64,000 nucleotides of DNA from Amblyornis subalaris (lineage: Eukaryota > Chordata > Aves > Passeriformes > Ptilonorhynchidae). Positions within the stretch are counted from its first letter, which is position 1. The number at the start of each line of letters is the position of its first letter. The DNA lies in contig JACAXG010000007.1 of the NCBI GenBank assembly GCA_018881555.1, positions 11,575,235-11,639,234 on the forward strand, given 5' to 3'. Under the pieces are notes generated by a model, which made no database searches, had not been told where the DNA came from, and worked only from the letters and a program-made list of their open reading frames with translations. Position numbers and translations under genes: made by a program. Below, one piece after another: positions 37,436 to 50,082 of the stretch.

Positions 37436-38869
37436 TGTGAGCTCCGTAAAAAAACCACTTCTTGGGTACAGCAAGGAAAATGTGTGTATGTACAGCACGG
37501 CCTTGGTATTCCAGGTGCATCCTGGCTTTTGGTGAGCCTAAATAACCTGCTGGGACCACGCTTAGAGCAGAACCACAGCAGAGTGAAAGCAGCACCACAG
37601 TGAGGAGGCCTGCAGTGTCCCTGGGGAGTGGGAGGGGAAAGATGAAATGGGAGCAGGGAGAAGCAGGGAGGGGAAGAAAACGTCCCCTNGGCTGCTTCTT
37701 GCATACTGGTTAATATTGTTGTAATAAAACCTTCCTGGAAGGAGGAGGGCCTGCATGGCTGGGCTCCCCAGCNCAGAACAGCATCGCTTGGAGCTGCAGG
37801 GAGCCCGGTTTTCTGAGCTGGGTTATGGTACACAAGCTGATTTTAACATGAGACCTTGTGTGCAGCGTGTCGTAGTTCCTGTTTGGTTTAACCCTGTNGT
37901 TTTCATTTTCTGGTGAAACATTAGCTTTTAATTTCTTTTTTTACTTGCTTCTACTAATTAGTCACCCATCCACTTTCAAGTCGTGTCCAACAGCTGAATT
38001 TTACCTGCCTTTCCCTAGGCAGCNGGCTGATTGGCACCTCTTCCTCTGTCCAGCTGCCAGTGTCCACAAATCATGAAAAAAACCCAATTTATCTTTCTAC
38101 CTTTCTTTCAAATATGATTGAAAACAACCCCTGGGTTCAGAGGTACAGGGCAGGGAGTGAAGACAATTAAAAGAGACCCAAAAAAGGGTGATTCCATTGC
38201 TCTCGCTTCCTTAGGAAACATGCAAAGAAAGGTTGCACTGCAAAATCTGGGGGAGCTAGAGAAAAACTGCCTTTTTATTTTAAACAAANTTCACTGTTGC
38301 TGTGGGGTGGGCTGGTCTTCGTGGGTTTTCTTTTGGGACAGTTGGTTTGTTTTTTTTTTCCCCTCCACATTTGATTTAAATGTGGTAAAACTTCTGCTGA
38401 ACCTTCAAGGTAATTAATTTGCATATGCAGTCATTCTNTTTGTAATTTGGTGGGTTTTAAAGCCAAAGGAGTGCTGCCTGCCTTCTGCAAGGCAAAGGAA
38501 GCTCGCTTGCAGTTGCAAGGGAGGCGTGNGAAGCACCTGGCTTGGTGTAGAGCTTTGGCGGTGGAAAGACTTTTTAAAAATTCCTAATTGATTCTAAAAA
38601 TTAAGCCATTATGTAAATGTTTGTAATTCTGGGCTGCTCTGAGAAGCTTCATTAGTAGGAATACAAGAGCAGGAATTAATTTTACTTATGTGTAATGAAG
38701 AGAGGATGGGTCCTGAGGAAAGGCTGTAAAGAGAAGGAGNGAAGGGTATGCTTGTTCCCCGTTTACCAGCTCTGTTCATGAAGTGCCATTTCACAGGGAT
38801 TAGNTTCCTATTTGGTTTTATTTTACTGGGGGGGGTATATCTGTGAATATATGGCATGAGATTACACTT
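37436..38869. other. Noncoding DNA, no gene seen
   Basis: The - strand frame that covers the L2 remnant extends upstream to 37833, but that part has no recognisable domain. The rest is ordinary noncoding DNA with several ambiguous bases and a T10 run near 38350. Confidence 0.45.
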
Positions 38870-39110
38870 TNATTGTCTGCCATGAATCCCTCATAAGGGT
38901 AGGACAATGTGGAGACGCGCGGCCAATGCTGCATTATAGGGAAGCATTAGGGGCCTCTGTCTCCACCAGTAATGACCAATTAATGACCACTGAGATAAGC
39001 AAGTGAGAAGTCAGGGCTACTTAGAGCTTTAACTCATTATTTCTTGACCACCCGCTGACAAAGAGGCCATTATTACTGTAGTTTTATTTAATGAGTATTT
39101 CANATGAATA
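38870..39110. promoter_or_regulatory. Candidate conserved noncoding element
   Basis: Nonrepetitive block with a near-duplicated core AATGACCAATTAATGACCAC near 38972 (AATGACCA twice, 11 bases apart). It also has GAAGCATTAGG, a GAGACGCGCGGCCAATG segment rich in CpG for this window, and TTTATTTAATGAG. Spaced direct repeats around ATTAAT are typical of homeobox or nuclear-receptor half-site arrangements. Function is inferred. Confidence 0.35.
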
Positions 39111-42100
39111 CAGGACTCTCCTCCTGCCCTGGGGGGCTGCCTGGACATTTTGCTTCCAGCNCATGCAATACCTTTATGAAATCACGTAACTGGAAGCAAA
39201 TCCCAGCTCTCTGGTGCCTGGANGAAGGTCGTTCAGTTGCTGCTCAGCTGGGATAGGCTGGTAGGATTTCCGAGAGGACTTGCCACAAAGCTTTGATGTT
39301 GATGCACTTCTCCTCAACAGAAGTGAAATTTCAGGTGTACTTCTTCTTGTGCCAAATTTTCTGTGCAAAATGAGGCACAGAACATGCTGTCTTCACTCTC
39401 ACAGAGTGGCATTCACCACTGAAAACCCCCAGGGGTTTTGCTGGGCCAGCTGAGTGAGAAAAACAAAGAACTAGAGAAGGTGGTGACAGAAGAGGTGTAT
39501 TCTCATGTCTGTTGGACATCATATTTTCAGACCAATAGTGAAATAAGAAATTCTCATTTATTTCAATAATTAAGCTGAGAAGCANGGACTTTAGGTAAAA
39601 TCCAGGCTTCAGTTGAAGGTGTGGGTACATTATCATTTAATGTCCCTAAGACATACATTGTACTCCCTACTTGAGTTTTATTGGTTTCACTGGGCCCCTG
39701 GTCTTGTCTCAGAGCTGAATGTTTAATAACTGGTACTAATAAAAGTTATTGACCAATCAGAGAAGGCTTGGAATNCGAAAAGGAGGCAGAGAAATCTCAA
39801 AAGTGAAGACAAGTGGATGAGATTGGACGGGCAGTGCCATTAGCAGTGAAGGAAGAAGGGTANAGAACTCCACATGGGATGCCACCAAAACCAGTTGCCT
39901 TGTTCAATAGTAATAAATGCCCCAGCCAACACCTGTGGATGGGACCTTCAGCAGCAAAAGCATGAGGAGAACATGAGCATCAGGGGGAACATGCAGCACN
40001 TGAGAGTGCTGTTACAGCTGTTGGGACTGGACTGCTGACACCCCAGGTACATAACTTGTGCTAACAGGCACATTTCTCCACCTGCTGCTCTTTTACCTCT
40101 GTTGACAGCAATGGTTGCTGCTACTGGGAGCCATCAGCATACTCAAGCAGAATGTGTTCTTTGTTTTGAAAAAAAAATAGAATTCGTGCTTTTATTGCTT
40201 CCTCCTGCACAGCCTCACACAATGTGACAGTGGGATCCCTCTAGGTTTTATAATATGGACTCCCTTTGTCTGGGCTTTGGGGAGAGTGAGGTTATTAATG
40301 AGCTCTTCTGTGTGGCTGCTGAGCAGAAGGGTAGGAGGGAATAGGTGAATGTCCTTTTGTATTGCCCAGGCATCAAATACGAATGTTTTGTAATAACAGA
40401 AAGGAACAGACAGGGGAGCCCTTGTAAATGCATTTAGAAGAGGCTGTGGAGGTGATACAGAAGCAGGTTTATATTTGTGGNTTTGGGAGGGAAGGACAAT
40501 TAGGTGTTTCCATGGATGCCCCGTGCTACTGCTTCCATTCCTGCATCCTGGGAGCCTTGCTGGGTCTCCATGCACCCCTCGAACTCACACAGCACACCAA
40601 GGCCACGGTCCACCAAAAAAGAAAGAAAAGGACAGGGACCAAGAAGNTGTTTTGCTTTGGTGCCACAGCTTCAGGGAGATAGTGGGCAAGTTTCACTGCT
40701 GATCAATGCTGAATTTGGGCCCCCAGCCCTGCCTTGTTCCCTGAGAATGAGACTTTATGGCTCTCAGCTGTGCTTGGGGAGGAGGTGTTTAGCTCCTCTC
40801 CTCCCAGGTGGCTGCTGGTTTGGATGTTGGAGGGGATCCTGCTTTGCAACAGCTTGTTGGGGTTCTCCTGGTTGATCACAGCAAGAAGAGGCTGCTGGAG
40901 GTGGTGGTGCGTAAGTCAGTGGCTTAATGATTGATAATTCTGATCAGCAAAAAGAGGACTGGNCTTTCTCAGGGCTGGTTTTCTGAGGTCTTTGAGGCTT
41001 TCTCGATCAACAGAAATGGAGTTTGGGCCAAACAAAATTGGTGTGTTTGCAATAAAGGACTGAGTCCATGTCCATTGACTGCATCTCTGATTCGGATCCT
41101 CTCAGCTCCTTGGTGGCTGTCACTGCTCCTTCTTTTGCCTAAAACACAGGTAATGCCTTATGCAGTGTTACAAAGGCTTAATGTTTGTCTCAGGTATTCA
41201 ACCCAAAACTAGGCTGTGCTCAAGCTTAAAATNTTCTTAAATGCGAATTAATAGCTCTTAAAATGAGTGTTCTGGTGATTGTAACATTTCTCAGCCAGAA
41301 GTGGAAAGGAGAAATGGGAGGTGAAGACTGCATTATTTGGGACTTCATATTATCACACTTTGGAAAGGCTTATGGTGTTCTGGTTGCTCAGGGGAAAGCA
41401 GAGGCAGGACACAAATAGGCTGCGGGGAGCTTCGTGTGTCTCTGAAGCCCTGCCTTCATTATTATGCAGTGCAAGTGGTTGTTGGCACAAGAACAAATTC
41501 CACTGTAAATTATGTGTGATTTACATGAGAAGCTCATTAATTCTCTAACACCGGATTTAGATGGTTTCATTTGTAAAGGGTGTCATTTTAAACACCGCTC
41601 AAACATATTTCCTTCTATCTGCTGACTCAGAGTGTGTGCTGAAAGATGATAAACAATAAAGTGTGTATGTGTTCATAAATACATGCACACAGACACACAT
41701 TAAAAAATGGAATCAATTAGAAGGTATGCTCTGTGTTTAGCAGTGCTGCCTGTGATACACAGATTGGCTGCCTATTCTATAATTTTGCCTGCCTTGATGT
41801 TTGTGCATTGTGGACTTTGCAGGTTTTTTTTTTGTGTTGCAGTTATTGGTGCAGAGGTAGCTCCTTTTCATTTTGACTTTTAATATTATACTTGTATCCT
41901 AATGCTTATTATCTGCTTCTATGGCCCTCATTTTAAGGACTTCCCCATCCTGGACAAGCCTTTGCCCTGGCTTCAGGAGCTGCAAGACTCAGCCTGAATG
42001 AGCAGTACAGTTCTGTGGCATAAGCAATAAGCAGAGTGTTTTATTTGCTTTTTCATCGTATGTTCCTGACTTTTCCAAACTCTACTGTAACTCAGAAGTT

Positions 42101-42244
42101 TGGCAAAAATAATAGTCAGGAGAAAGCAAAAAAATCCCTCAGTGGAAATACTTTTTTACTGGGGACTCTGCCTCTTGCTCCAGGATAGATACGGCCAATA
42201 GGCACAANGAAAGTGGCTGTGGTTGCAGCTCCTACGTTGGGGTA
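39111..42244. other. Noncoding DNA, no gene seen
   Basis: Overlapping open frames on both strands near 40190-40930 carry ambiguous bases and no known domain. No exon with paired splice sites was accepted. A T10 run lies near 41825. Confidence 0.45.
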
Positions 42245-42560
42245 ATGTGTTTTCACATAGTTTCATTTAATGTTGCTTTTGCATTAAGCAGCATGACCCT
42301 TCTGCATTAGCTGAAAGAATTATATGCTCATTTTCAGCTTGTACTTATTGTTTTAATCCAGCATCTGGAGCTATGTGTTCTCTGATATAGGGCTGATGTC
42401 AAAATTTGGATGATGGTGTAAGTGTTTTATCATACGTTCATGTGCNGTTCGGGTTTAAGTTGCAGCTTATAATTATTTTAAATGGGCAGTTGCTCTTTAG
42501 AAAAATTTTAAGCTTGACGCAAACAATAAATGCAGGACAAGCTGCCAGACTCACCTTTGA
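42245..42560. promoter_or_regulatory. Candidate conserved noncoding element
   Basis: AT-rich, nonrepetitive block containing GCTTTTGCATTAAGCAGCAT, CTGCATTAGCTGAAAGAATT, GCTTATAATTATTTTAAATG and GACGCAAACAATAAATGCAG. These include POU-, homeobox- and forkhead-like words at high density. The call is compositional only. Confidence 0.3.
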
Positions 42561-43929
42561 AGTCTCTCTGGCCTAAGGAAACTGTTCCTTGACATCTCAT
42601 TACTTTCCTTCTCTTATTAGAAACAAATGTGGACTTCCTACACGTAGATTAAATATGGCATGAATTAAGAAAGCTGAGTTAGGCAGCAGCAAAAGAGGAG
42701 AAATTATGCCATNCTCTGCTGCGGTTTTGTTTATCAGGACATAAGTCTGAATTTATTATTTTTTATGACTTGTAAGTTAGTGCAAGGAAAGAAAAAGGAA
42801 CAGTAATTTTTTTCCTACGACAATCAATCTACTGTTTCATACGCATTTAAACAATTTTGCCACAGGGAAAAGAAAAACATGCCTGTCTTAAGTAACCCAA
42901 ACATCCATGATGGTTGTTCTTCTGCACGTAGCAGGACTTTGCTTGCTNTGGGTGAGTTTTTTCTCTTACTTGGAGAAAGTGATTTTGACTCACAAGGTAT
43001 GGGAAAATGGAGGCAGGATTTCAGTGGAGGAGGAGGGAAATCGTGTAGCTCTTGTGCTTGTGAACAGCATNTATCAGACCTTCCCTGACCTTTTTTTTGG
43101 GCCCCAAGCTGAAGTTTTATGTCATGACCTGTCTGCACCACTTGTGAGGAGTGGATAAACATGTTTTTGAAAATAAGAATACTTGACAATTTTTTTTTCT
43201 CCACNAAAACTGCTTGTATAGAAGCTCCTTATCTAATTTATTAGAGGAAAAAATCGTTGGAGGTGGGGGGGGGTGTGGAACAAACCCGGAAACATTGTGC
43301 TGTTTTCATTTGTCTTCAGCAACTTCTCACAGAAGAGCNTTGGAAGAGCATTTTGTCTAGTGTAATGAGAGTTGCGAGGTGGTTGGTGACTGCGCTTTCC
43401 CCTTCTCCCCCTCCTGACTCTGTCTTGAGCTGGAGATGTGTTGGGAAGGAGGCAGGATGGGATACCCATGGTTATGGATTGCAAACAGGCAGAAATTCTA
43501 TACCTAAAGTCCATGTGTGNCAGGATGGGTCCCTCTTGAGGTGGTGCCACTCTGCATACCTTGTGTGTAAGCCANTGATTGTAACCCGTGTTGGCTTCGT
43601 TGTTTTTCTCTTCGGAAAACCCAAATGTCACTTCAGGCATAGTATAGGTTCTTCCTAGGTTGGTGTTGCTTTAGCTTGGCTAAAATTTAGGTCTGGAAAA
43701 GCATTTTGAAATTATTTCATGTGGGTTGTTTTGTTTTTGTTTTTTTTTTTTCTGTGGGAACAGGTATAGGTCAGTTTTGTTTGAACTGTCCTAAAATATT
43801 TTACCCTCAGAGGGCATTTCTGATCTCAGCCAGCTGCTCCCTTATAGACTGAGAAGGAGACCTGTGCCTCGTGCAAATTTGTGCAAGTATCATTGGGAAA
43901 AAAAAAANAAAATTACAGGAACAGTGCCA
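42561..43929. other. Noncoding DNA, no gene seen
   Basis: It holds a T12 run at 43740-43751, a G9 run near 43265-43273 and A-rich DNA near 43900. Open frames on opposite strands at 43233-43658 overlap almost fully and carry no domain. Confidence 0.45.
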
Positions 43930-44015
43930 GATGACACCAGCTGTTAATGGCACTCATTAAGCATCATGTTCTAACACAATGTTGTTTTTCAGTGTAGACA
44001 AGCCCTCAGTGAACT
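43930..44015. repeat. Possible old sauropsid DNA-transposon-like repeat
   Basis: TTTTTCAGTGTAGACAAGCC followed by CTCAG resembles a phrase (GTGTAGACAAGCCCT) that is frequent in old turtle, crocodile and bird repeats. Only this end is recognisable, so the extent is a guess. Confidence 0.3.
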
Positions 44016-44249
44016 CTCCCTTTCTTTTCCCCAAATCCATCATGCAATGTACTTCCTTTTGTGGAATATTTTAATTCTTTGTAAGTTTTTATACAAAGTT
44101 GCATCTGCAGTTCAAAATGCAAGCAGAGCAGCTAGTGCTTATTTATTTATTTATAAGGTTGAAGGTGAGAGCCTCTTTGGTCTTGGTTATAAACACTGAT
44201 TCCCTCTTGAAAAAATACACAGCTCTAGGTAGACAATGGACAAAAGGTG

Positions 44250-44312
44250 GGAGAATAGAATTATCCTTATTTNACAGGTCTACTGAGGCAGAAAGGGAAA
44301 ACAAAGATTCCT
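44250..44312 (-). repeat. MIR/L2-like ancient repeat fragment
   Basis: The + strand reads AATTATCCTTATTT, N, ACAG, then CTACTGAGGCAGAAAGGG. This is the antisense of the MIR/L2 3' core, where TTATCCCCATTTTACAG is followed by GAAACTGAGGCAGAGAGG. The next expected block, ACTTGCCCAAGG, is replaced near 44323 by an ACTTGCAAG that belongs to a perfect palindrome. Confidence 0.55.
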
Positions 44313-44317
44313 AGTTT

Positions 44318-44337
44318 TGTAGACTTGCAAGTCTACA
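44318..44337. repeat. Perfect 20-bp palindrome
   Basis: TGTAGACTTGCAAGTCTACA is identical to its own reverse complement, with no spacer. It ends sharply: the next base pair outward does not match. It lies six bases downstream of the MIR-like fragment. It could be a symmetric protein-binding site or a small foldback duplication. Confidence 0.95.
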
Positions 44338-46252
44338 GTGTAATCTCATTTGGAGAAACATAGTGGTATACAGGAGTGAAATCTCCTCTTATTTCTCTAA
44401 GGGAAAGCTCCAAGAACATTTTTTAGCTTATGTTCCCGGTACATAAGAGGCCAGGCCAAGTATTTCCAAAAATAAAATAGAACACTCTGCCAGCAAGCTA
44501 CTCTGTACGTGTGTGTATATTCATACATATATATATTAAAATAAGAAGAGTGTTATCTCATCTCTTCTATATGAGGATGTTTGGGTTTGGTTTCTGCATG
44601 GAACTGTACATTACCAAACATGTATATAGGTCATTTTGTTTCCAACCAAAGCACTGAAGAAAATCAGCAGTTAATGCTATGCAAAGTGGAATGAGGTAAG
44701 CATGTCACCTGTAATATGACAAGGTATTAACTTCTTAAGTCAGACAAATTTANCTGGACAGGGCTGGAGTTTTAATCTGACTCCTGACTGTTGTGTCAAA
44801 TAAATTTCAGCTAAGTGAGGCAAATGTTTATAATTAATTTCAGANTGGCTTAATTTTTACACATTAAGCAGACTGGTATCTTGTTCCAGGCTCTGAAACA
44901 GGGAGGCAACTCAGCATGTGTCTGTGAGTGATTTATTTTAAAAAAGAGTGGCNTAGGGACTCTAAAGTCATGCTTGGAGTTGAGCTGGTGCTCAGCATTC
45001 ATGCACTGTGGCATTATCTCCCTCAAATGGCAGTTTATGGTGAGGCAAACTCAGAAGTTCTGAAACTCAGAAATTCACAGAGGAAGCTNGAAGTTTATGA
45101 GCCTGTCTTTTCTTTCTGTGGTGGTTTGGTGTTGGCATAACTCTAAGGACATCAGGCACATAAGGAGTGACACTGCTGTAATAAAGACCTGGAGGACTAA
45201 TGGTGTTTGCAGTAGCATTTCTCATCCAGTCTTTGTCTGCTGCTAAAAGCTCACAGTTTGACTCTGCCCACCATTTCCACAGTTGAACAAGCATCAGTTG
45301 ACCAACAACAGTTCCTGCCTTTGGTGCTCAGGATCCCAGTTTATTCTTCCATCCAAGCAGTAGCCAAACTTAGGTTGGNTCAGTTTCTGAGGTTGGACAA
45401 AATCTGGTTTATGGCCATAGGCAGGAGCTCTAATGAGTGGTAATGTTAATTCACAAAATGAATGATCATTTGTTTGAAAGGCCAGGGGAGGCTTAATGCA
45501 GCACATGGCAGACATTGTTGTCCTGTCAGTGATTTTGTGTACAGTTCTCTAGCTTATGATGTTCCTTGCCTTATCTTCGCTGAACTGTGGCCACTGAAGG
45601 TGGCTGTTGTGCTGGCTGTTCTCCAGCTTCTTGCCGGACCCTCTCTTGCAGTTTGCGTCTGGTCTGCCCACGCGGAGCAGGTTAATGTTTTATTTCTGAG
45701 TTAATGTGTATCTTTAATATTGTTTCTCTTAGGGGCTTTCCCAGCGAATTATAAGTAACCTCTGTTTGTCTTTAAAGTCTGGTCCCCCTGAAGGTTAGAG
45801 AAGGATTATGGAGGAAACATGCTAATTCTTAAAACGCTACAAATAGTGTTTCATCCCATCCCTCCATGCTTTAAATTCTTTAAAGATCCCTAAATATCAC
45901 TTTTTAAATCAAAGCATTAAGAAGCAAAAGTGTGGTGTGGAATTATGAGCCAGATGTTGATCCTGGTAACTCAGGTGTGCCATTCCCTCACANCCACTCA
46001 GCTTTCCTCGTGGCATTTCCCCACAGAGGACCCCNGGGCTGGACGCAAGCTGAGGTCAATCCCCAGCCTGTGGCATCTGTTTGCTGAGGGTTGGAGCTGC
46101 ATATTGAGTTGAAGTTGTGTGAACTGAGAAACAGAGACGACGTGTTGTTGGGAGTGAGCCTGAATCTTGGGAACACGTTGCTTAAGTGACCAGAAACTAA
46201 GCTGCTGTCTTTGTGCCAAACCAAAGTTAAAAGCCATGTGGATTTCAGAACC
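44338..46252. other. Noncoding DNA, no firm gene
   Basis: It includes an alternating TG/TA patch near 44505-44535 and one weak exon-like segment at 45733-45793 (see findings). No element was recognised. Confidence 0.45.
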
Positions 46253-46265
46253 TTTTTTTTTTTTT
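46253..46265. repeat. T13 homopolymer tract
   Basis: Thirteen consecutive T residues between CAGAACC and AAGAAAA. No element was recognised on either strand beside it. Confidence 0.85.
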
Positions 46266-49200
46266 AAGAAAATACTTGTTAAAGAATAAGCTGCATTCAA
46301 TGATTGATTACTTGTTGCTCTTGCCCTGCTATTTGTGCTCTCAGCTTTGACTTAGGCCTTACACCTGAGGCCTTGCATTATAGGGAGCGCAGTATGCACA
46401 GCGGAGAGCTGAAAATTTGGCCGGAATATTGATGTGTTGAAGTGCTGAATTGAGGGATATTTCTGGAGGAAGTAGTGCTGCTCTGCTTTGTTGGATTGGA
46501 CTAAAAAGGAAGGCAGGATTTTTCTCATAGCAGTTCTTCCCCTGGCTTTTTCAAAGTTTTGCTTGGGACTCTGGATAGCTTTGAATGTTGCATTAAGCAT
46601 TTTAGTTTTCAACTGCAGGTAGGTGCTGTTCTGTGTCTGTAGCTTGTACAGAGAAAAATTAAGAAATGAAGGAAAAATTGTTTCGAGCTTTCTTGCTTTT
46701 TTGACCTGATAGGTGGTAGAGCACAGAAGGGGAAGCTTTCCATGTAGAGCAGATGAGGAGGAAGCTGGATGTGGAAGAGGGCTGGGCTTTTATTTTTATA
46801 TTTCCAAGACCCCAACTTACTTTCTATGCAAAGAAAGAGAGAGGATGGTGGGGGCAGGCATAATTCTGGGACATCTGGCCCCGGTGAAGCTCTTGCTGGT
46901 GATTAGGTCCATCTTGAGATCAGCCTTTCTAGCTAACACATAATTACTGGGGTTTCATACCTGCTTTGAATGGTTAACATATGATATGTCTATACANTGT
47001 TTTTCTTGCAGCTCATTTTTCCCTCTCGTGTGACTGTGCAGGATTTACACACTCGATTTGTGTTGATGGTGCCTCTCCTGACAGTTCTTTGTATAGAAAG
47101 GTTAAGGCTGCTCGTGGGCTCATGAAGACAGAAGTATTATGCTTGAGCCTAGTGTTAGTCATGCTTAGCTGCTCGCATACTAATTTGGCACTAAATCATG
47201 ACTTCTTTTGTTAACTAGATGCCACCATTTTAGGCAACTCTGCTTGTGCAACTTGCAGTCAGGCTGATGAAGCAGTCAAAAATGATGGCATTGCATGGCT
47301 TCTCCCTTCCACATATGCCCATTCTCCAAATGTGGTAGGAAGATTGGAAAATACAGCCAAGTGAACTAAAAATGCAAATTGGCTTCATATTGTTACTGGA
47401 GCAAGTATCTTTCCATAGGAGGAAATCTGAAAAAAATTAGAATATGCTGCTGAAGTTTGCATGACAAGTTCAGCATCTCCTTGGAAGAGGTGAAGTAGTG
47501 CTCTCCTGGCAAAAATGATTGTGAAGAATTATGCTGCGGTTGGACTTTTATTGATGCTGAAACTGGATTAAAAAGGTAATGTTAGCAGACTTGCTTTCTC
47601 CTTTTAACTTGGGAAGATGATCAGGCACAGCAGACGACAGCATCAAAAGTAAAGGAGGTTTTAGCTGTGTCTTGAGCTCAAGCCCTCTTCAGGGAGAGAG
47701 TTGTTCGTCATTGTACAGAGCTGGGATCACTGACTTCCTCATCTGCAGCTGTCTAGCTACTNTCTCATACTTAATGGGAGTTGCTGGGTTGTTTTTTCTT
47801 GTAATTGTATTATTTTGCCATGAGTGTGGTTCTTGGTCTGAGTTTGGTGGAGCTGAAATCCACTGACAGGGCAAACAGTGAGCAAACATTCAGGGCATCT
47901 CATGGCCGACAGCCTGATGAAAGGAGTGGGCAGGACTGTATTTATGAGCCATTACCCTTTAGCTATTTTCATGAGCCTAATAAAAGGTTTCTTTGATTTT
48001 TCTTTTGCCTTTGCTGCTTGTTATGCTGAGGAGCCATATCAAGTACAAGAAAAAATCACTTATCAAAATCTGCTACTACAGCTGAGAAGTTAAACCGTGG
48101 ACCTCAGTTGTCAATTTGCTGTAGTTGTTTTTTTTTTCAGTGTTTCTCTTTTTTTACCCTTTCCATGGCTCAACCTTANATGCATATGACTATGATACCC
48201 ATAGTCTGTTTATGGTATCCAGAAGAACAGTGTGTTACTTAAGGGTTTTTTTTTAATAAGATTAGTTAAAGATATGAGTACAGCAAGTAACACAGTCTGA
48301 TTTATGACCATGTTGGGATATCCCCTCCCCTTCTCAGCTTTTCTGCAGTGACAGATGGAAGAAAATATCTTTACAATTTTAAGAGTTAGTTATAACTGTG
48401 CACAAGGACAGATGCCACGTGGACCTCAGTGGGAGGTAGTTTTGATTTCTTAAATGTGCATNCTGCTCACTCAGCTTCAGAAGAGAGACCCCCCTGATTG
48501 GTATTTTGAATGAGCTAGGGGAGAGTATTAAAACTGCCTGCCTATCTACCTACAAACCCTAAGGATAGAGAGCTGAATCACAGTGAAGCATTAGAAGAGG
48601 TTATCTAACTAGGCATTTTCTCTGGTGTATATGGTATTCATGCACGTGCGTATCACTTTNTTCTTATTATTTCTCAATATTCTTATAAAGCAGCATGAAT
48701 GACTGTGCTCCCATCAGCAGCCTTGATTAACTCTTGTCTAGCTGACAGCCTGAAAACAATGTAGCAGGCACAATTTCCTTGCTGGTTTGAGCCACTGACA
48801 GAAATTCAGTCTCCTGTATATTTTTTCTACCCTAAGGATATTGAAAGGGGAGCAAATGTGGGGGAGTAAGTGTTTGAGTAAGTGTTCATGGGGATATGTT
48901 TGTATGTGTGTATTTCTTGTATGTGCTGACAAATGTCTGGGATGACCTGGAACCTGGAGGACTACCTGTGAGTATGCTACTTTATAATAAGAATAAATAG
49001 AAAGCCTTTGGAAGTGGAACTTAATGGAATTAAGGAAAATATTGGATTCTGGGTGCTGTTTCAAAGTCGTTTTCATCAGAATGGAAGTGGCATAATCAAT
49101 ATGTAGCTCTTTGGCTGTTAACTCTTCAGATTTAGCTGAAATCACATTAAATGGAATAGATTTTATTTGTGGCTCTGGTAGAGAAGGTTATATTTAACTG

Positions 49201-50060
49201 AACTCTCTGGAAGTCAGCTATTTGGGAGCTGCTAGCTCTTCACAAAATGGTGATGCCTGTAGCTGTACACAAACAAATCATGATATCATTCCTTTGTCAT
49301 TACTGATGTGGGTCCTACTTTGTAAACACCAACTAAACACAAAAAGTTCTGGTGGTGTGTGTCCTGTTTGCTCTTCCTAATTTGCCCATTGATTTCTTTG
49401 CCCATCTGGTCTCAGGTGAGCCTTGTTATGCCTTTCCTATTCCAAGGTATCTTTGCAAGAAACAATCTCCCTGCCATTGATTTGAAAACCTCTGCTGCAA
49501 GCAAAATGGCAGGCCAGAGTTTTGGGAAGGTGAGGGTCTGGGCTTGAGTTTGCTGCTGTGTGGAGCATCTGTACCCATGAGAGGTGTCGTTAGGAGCAGT
49601 TGTATTTACCACTGCTGAGAACGACATGTGGTGGTTTTAAGTTCAATACTCACACAGTCAGTCTGTAATGGAAATCTACAGGTAGGAAGACAACAATAAT
49701 TATTTCTATTAACTACTAAAACAGCTATTAATAGATGCCTTTGGAAAGGCAATGTTTCCAATTGCAAAATGCTTTGTAAAAATTATTTTTGTGTCTTGTG
49801 AAGAAACCACCACACCACACAAACCGAATCCAAATGAAAAACTGTCTTGTGTTCTGGAGATGCTGTCATGAGAAAGGCCTCCTATGTAGCATCTGTTCAC
49901 ACTTCCCACATATTGTGTAAATATATCCACTTCAAGTATTTAATCTTCCCAGAAGTTATGCTTGCCTTTCTTCTCCAAACAAGAAAGCTGGAATCCTTTC
50001 CATCCTTACAAAACCCACCTGTAGCCTGGCAAACTACCAGATTAAGGTTGTTTGGGTTGG
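46266..50060. other. Noncoding DNA, no firm gene
   Basis: One exon-like segment at 49416-49529 has good splice-site words and is described under findings. Elsewhere there are T-rich runs near 48127 and 48247 and no recognised repeat. Confidence 0.45.
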
Positions 50061-50082
50061 TTTTTTTTTTTTTTCTTTTTTT
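50061..50082. repeat. T-rich tract (T14-C-T7)
   Basis: Fourteen T residues, a C, then seven T residues, preceded by GGTTGTTTGGGTTGG. This could be the antisense of an old A tail, but no element body was recognised. Confidence 0.88.

Noticed and set aside
48940..48970. Similarity to miR-490 (CCTGGAGGACTACC)
   Set aside because: The match is partial, the rest of the mature sequence differs, and no hairpin partner was seen.
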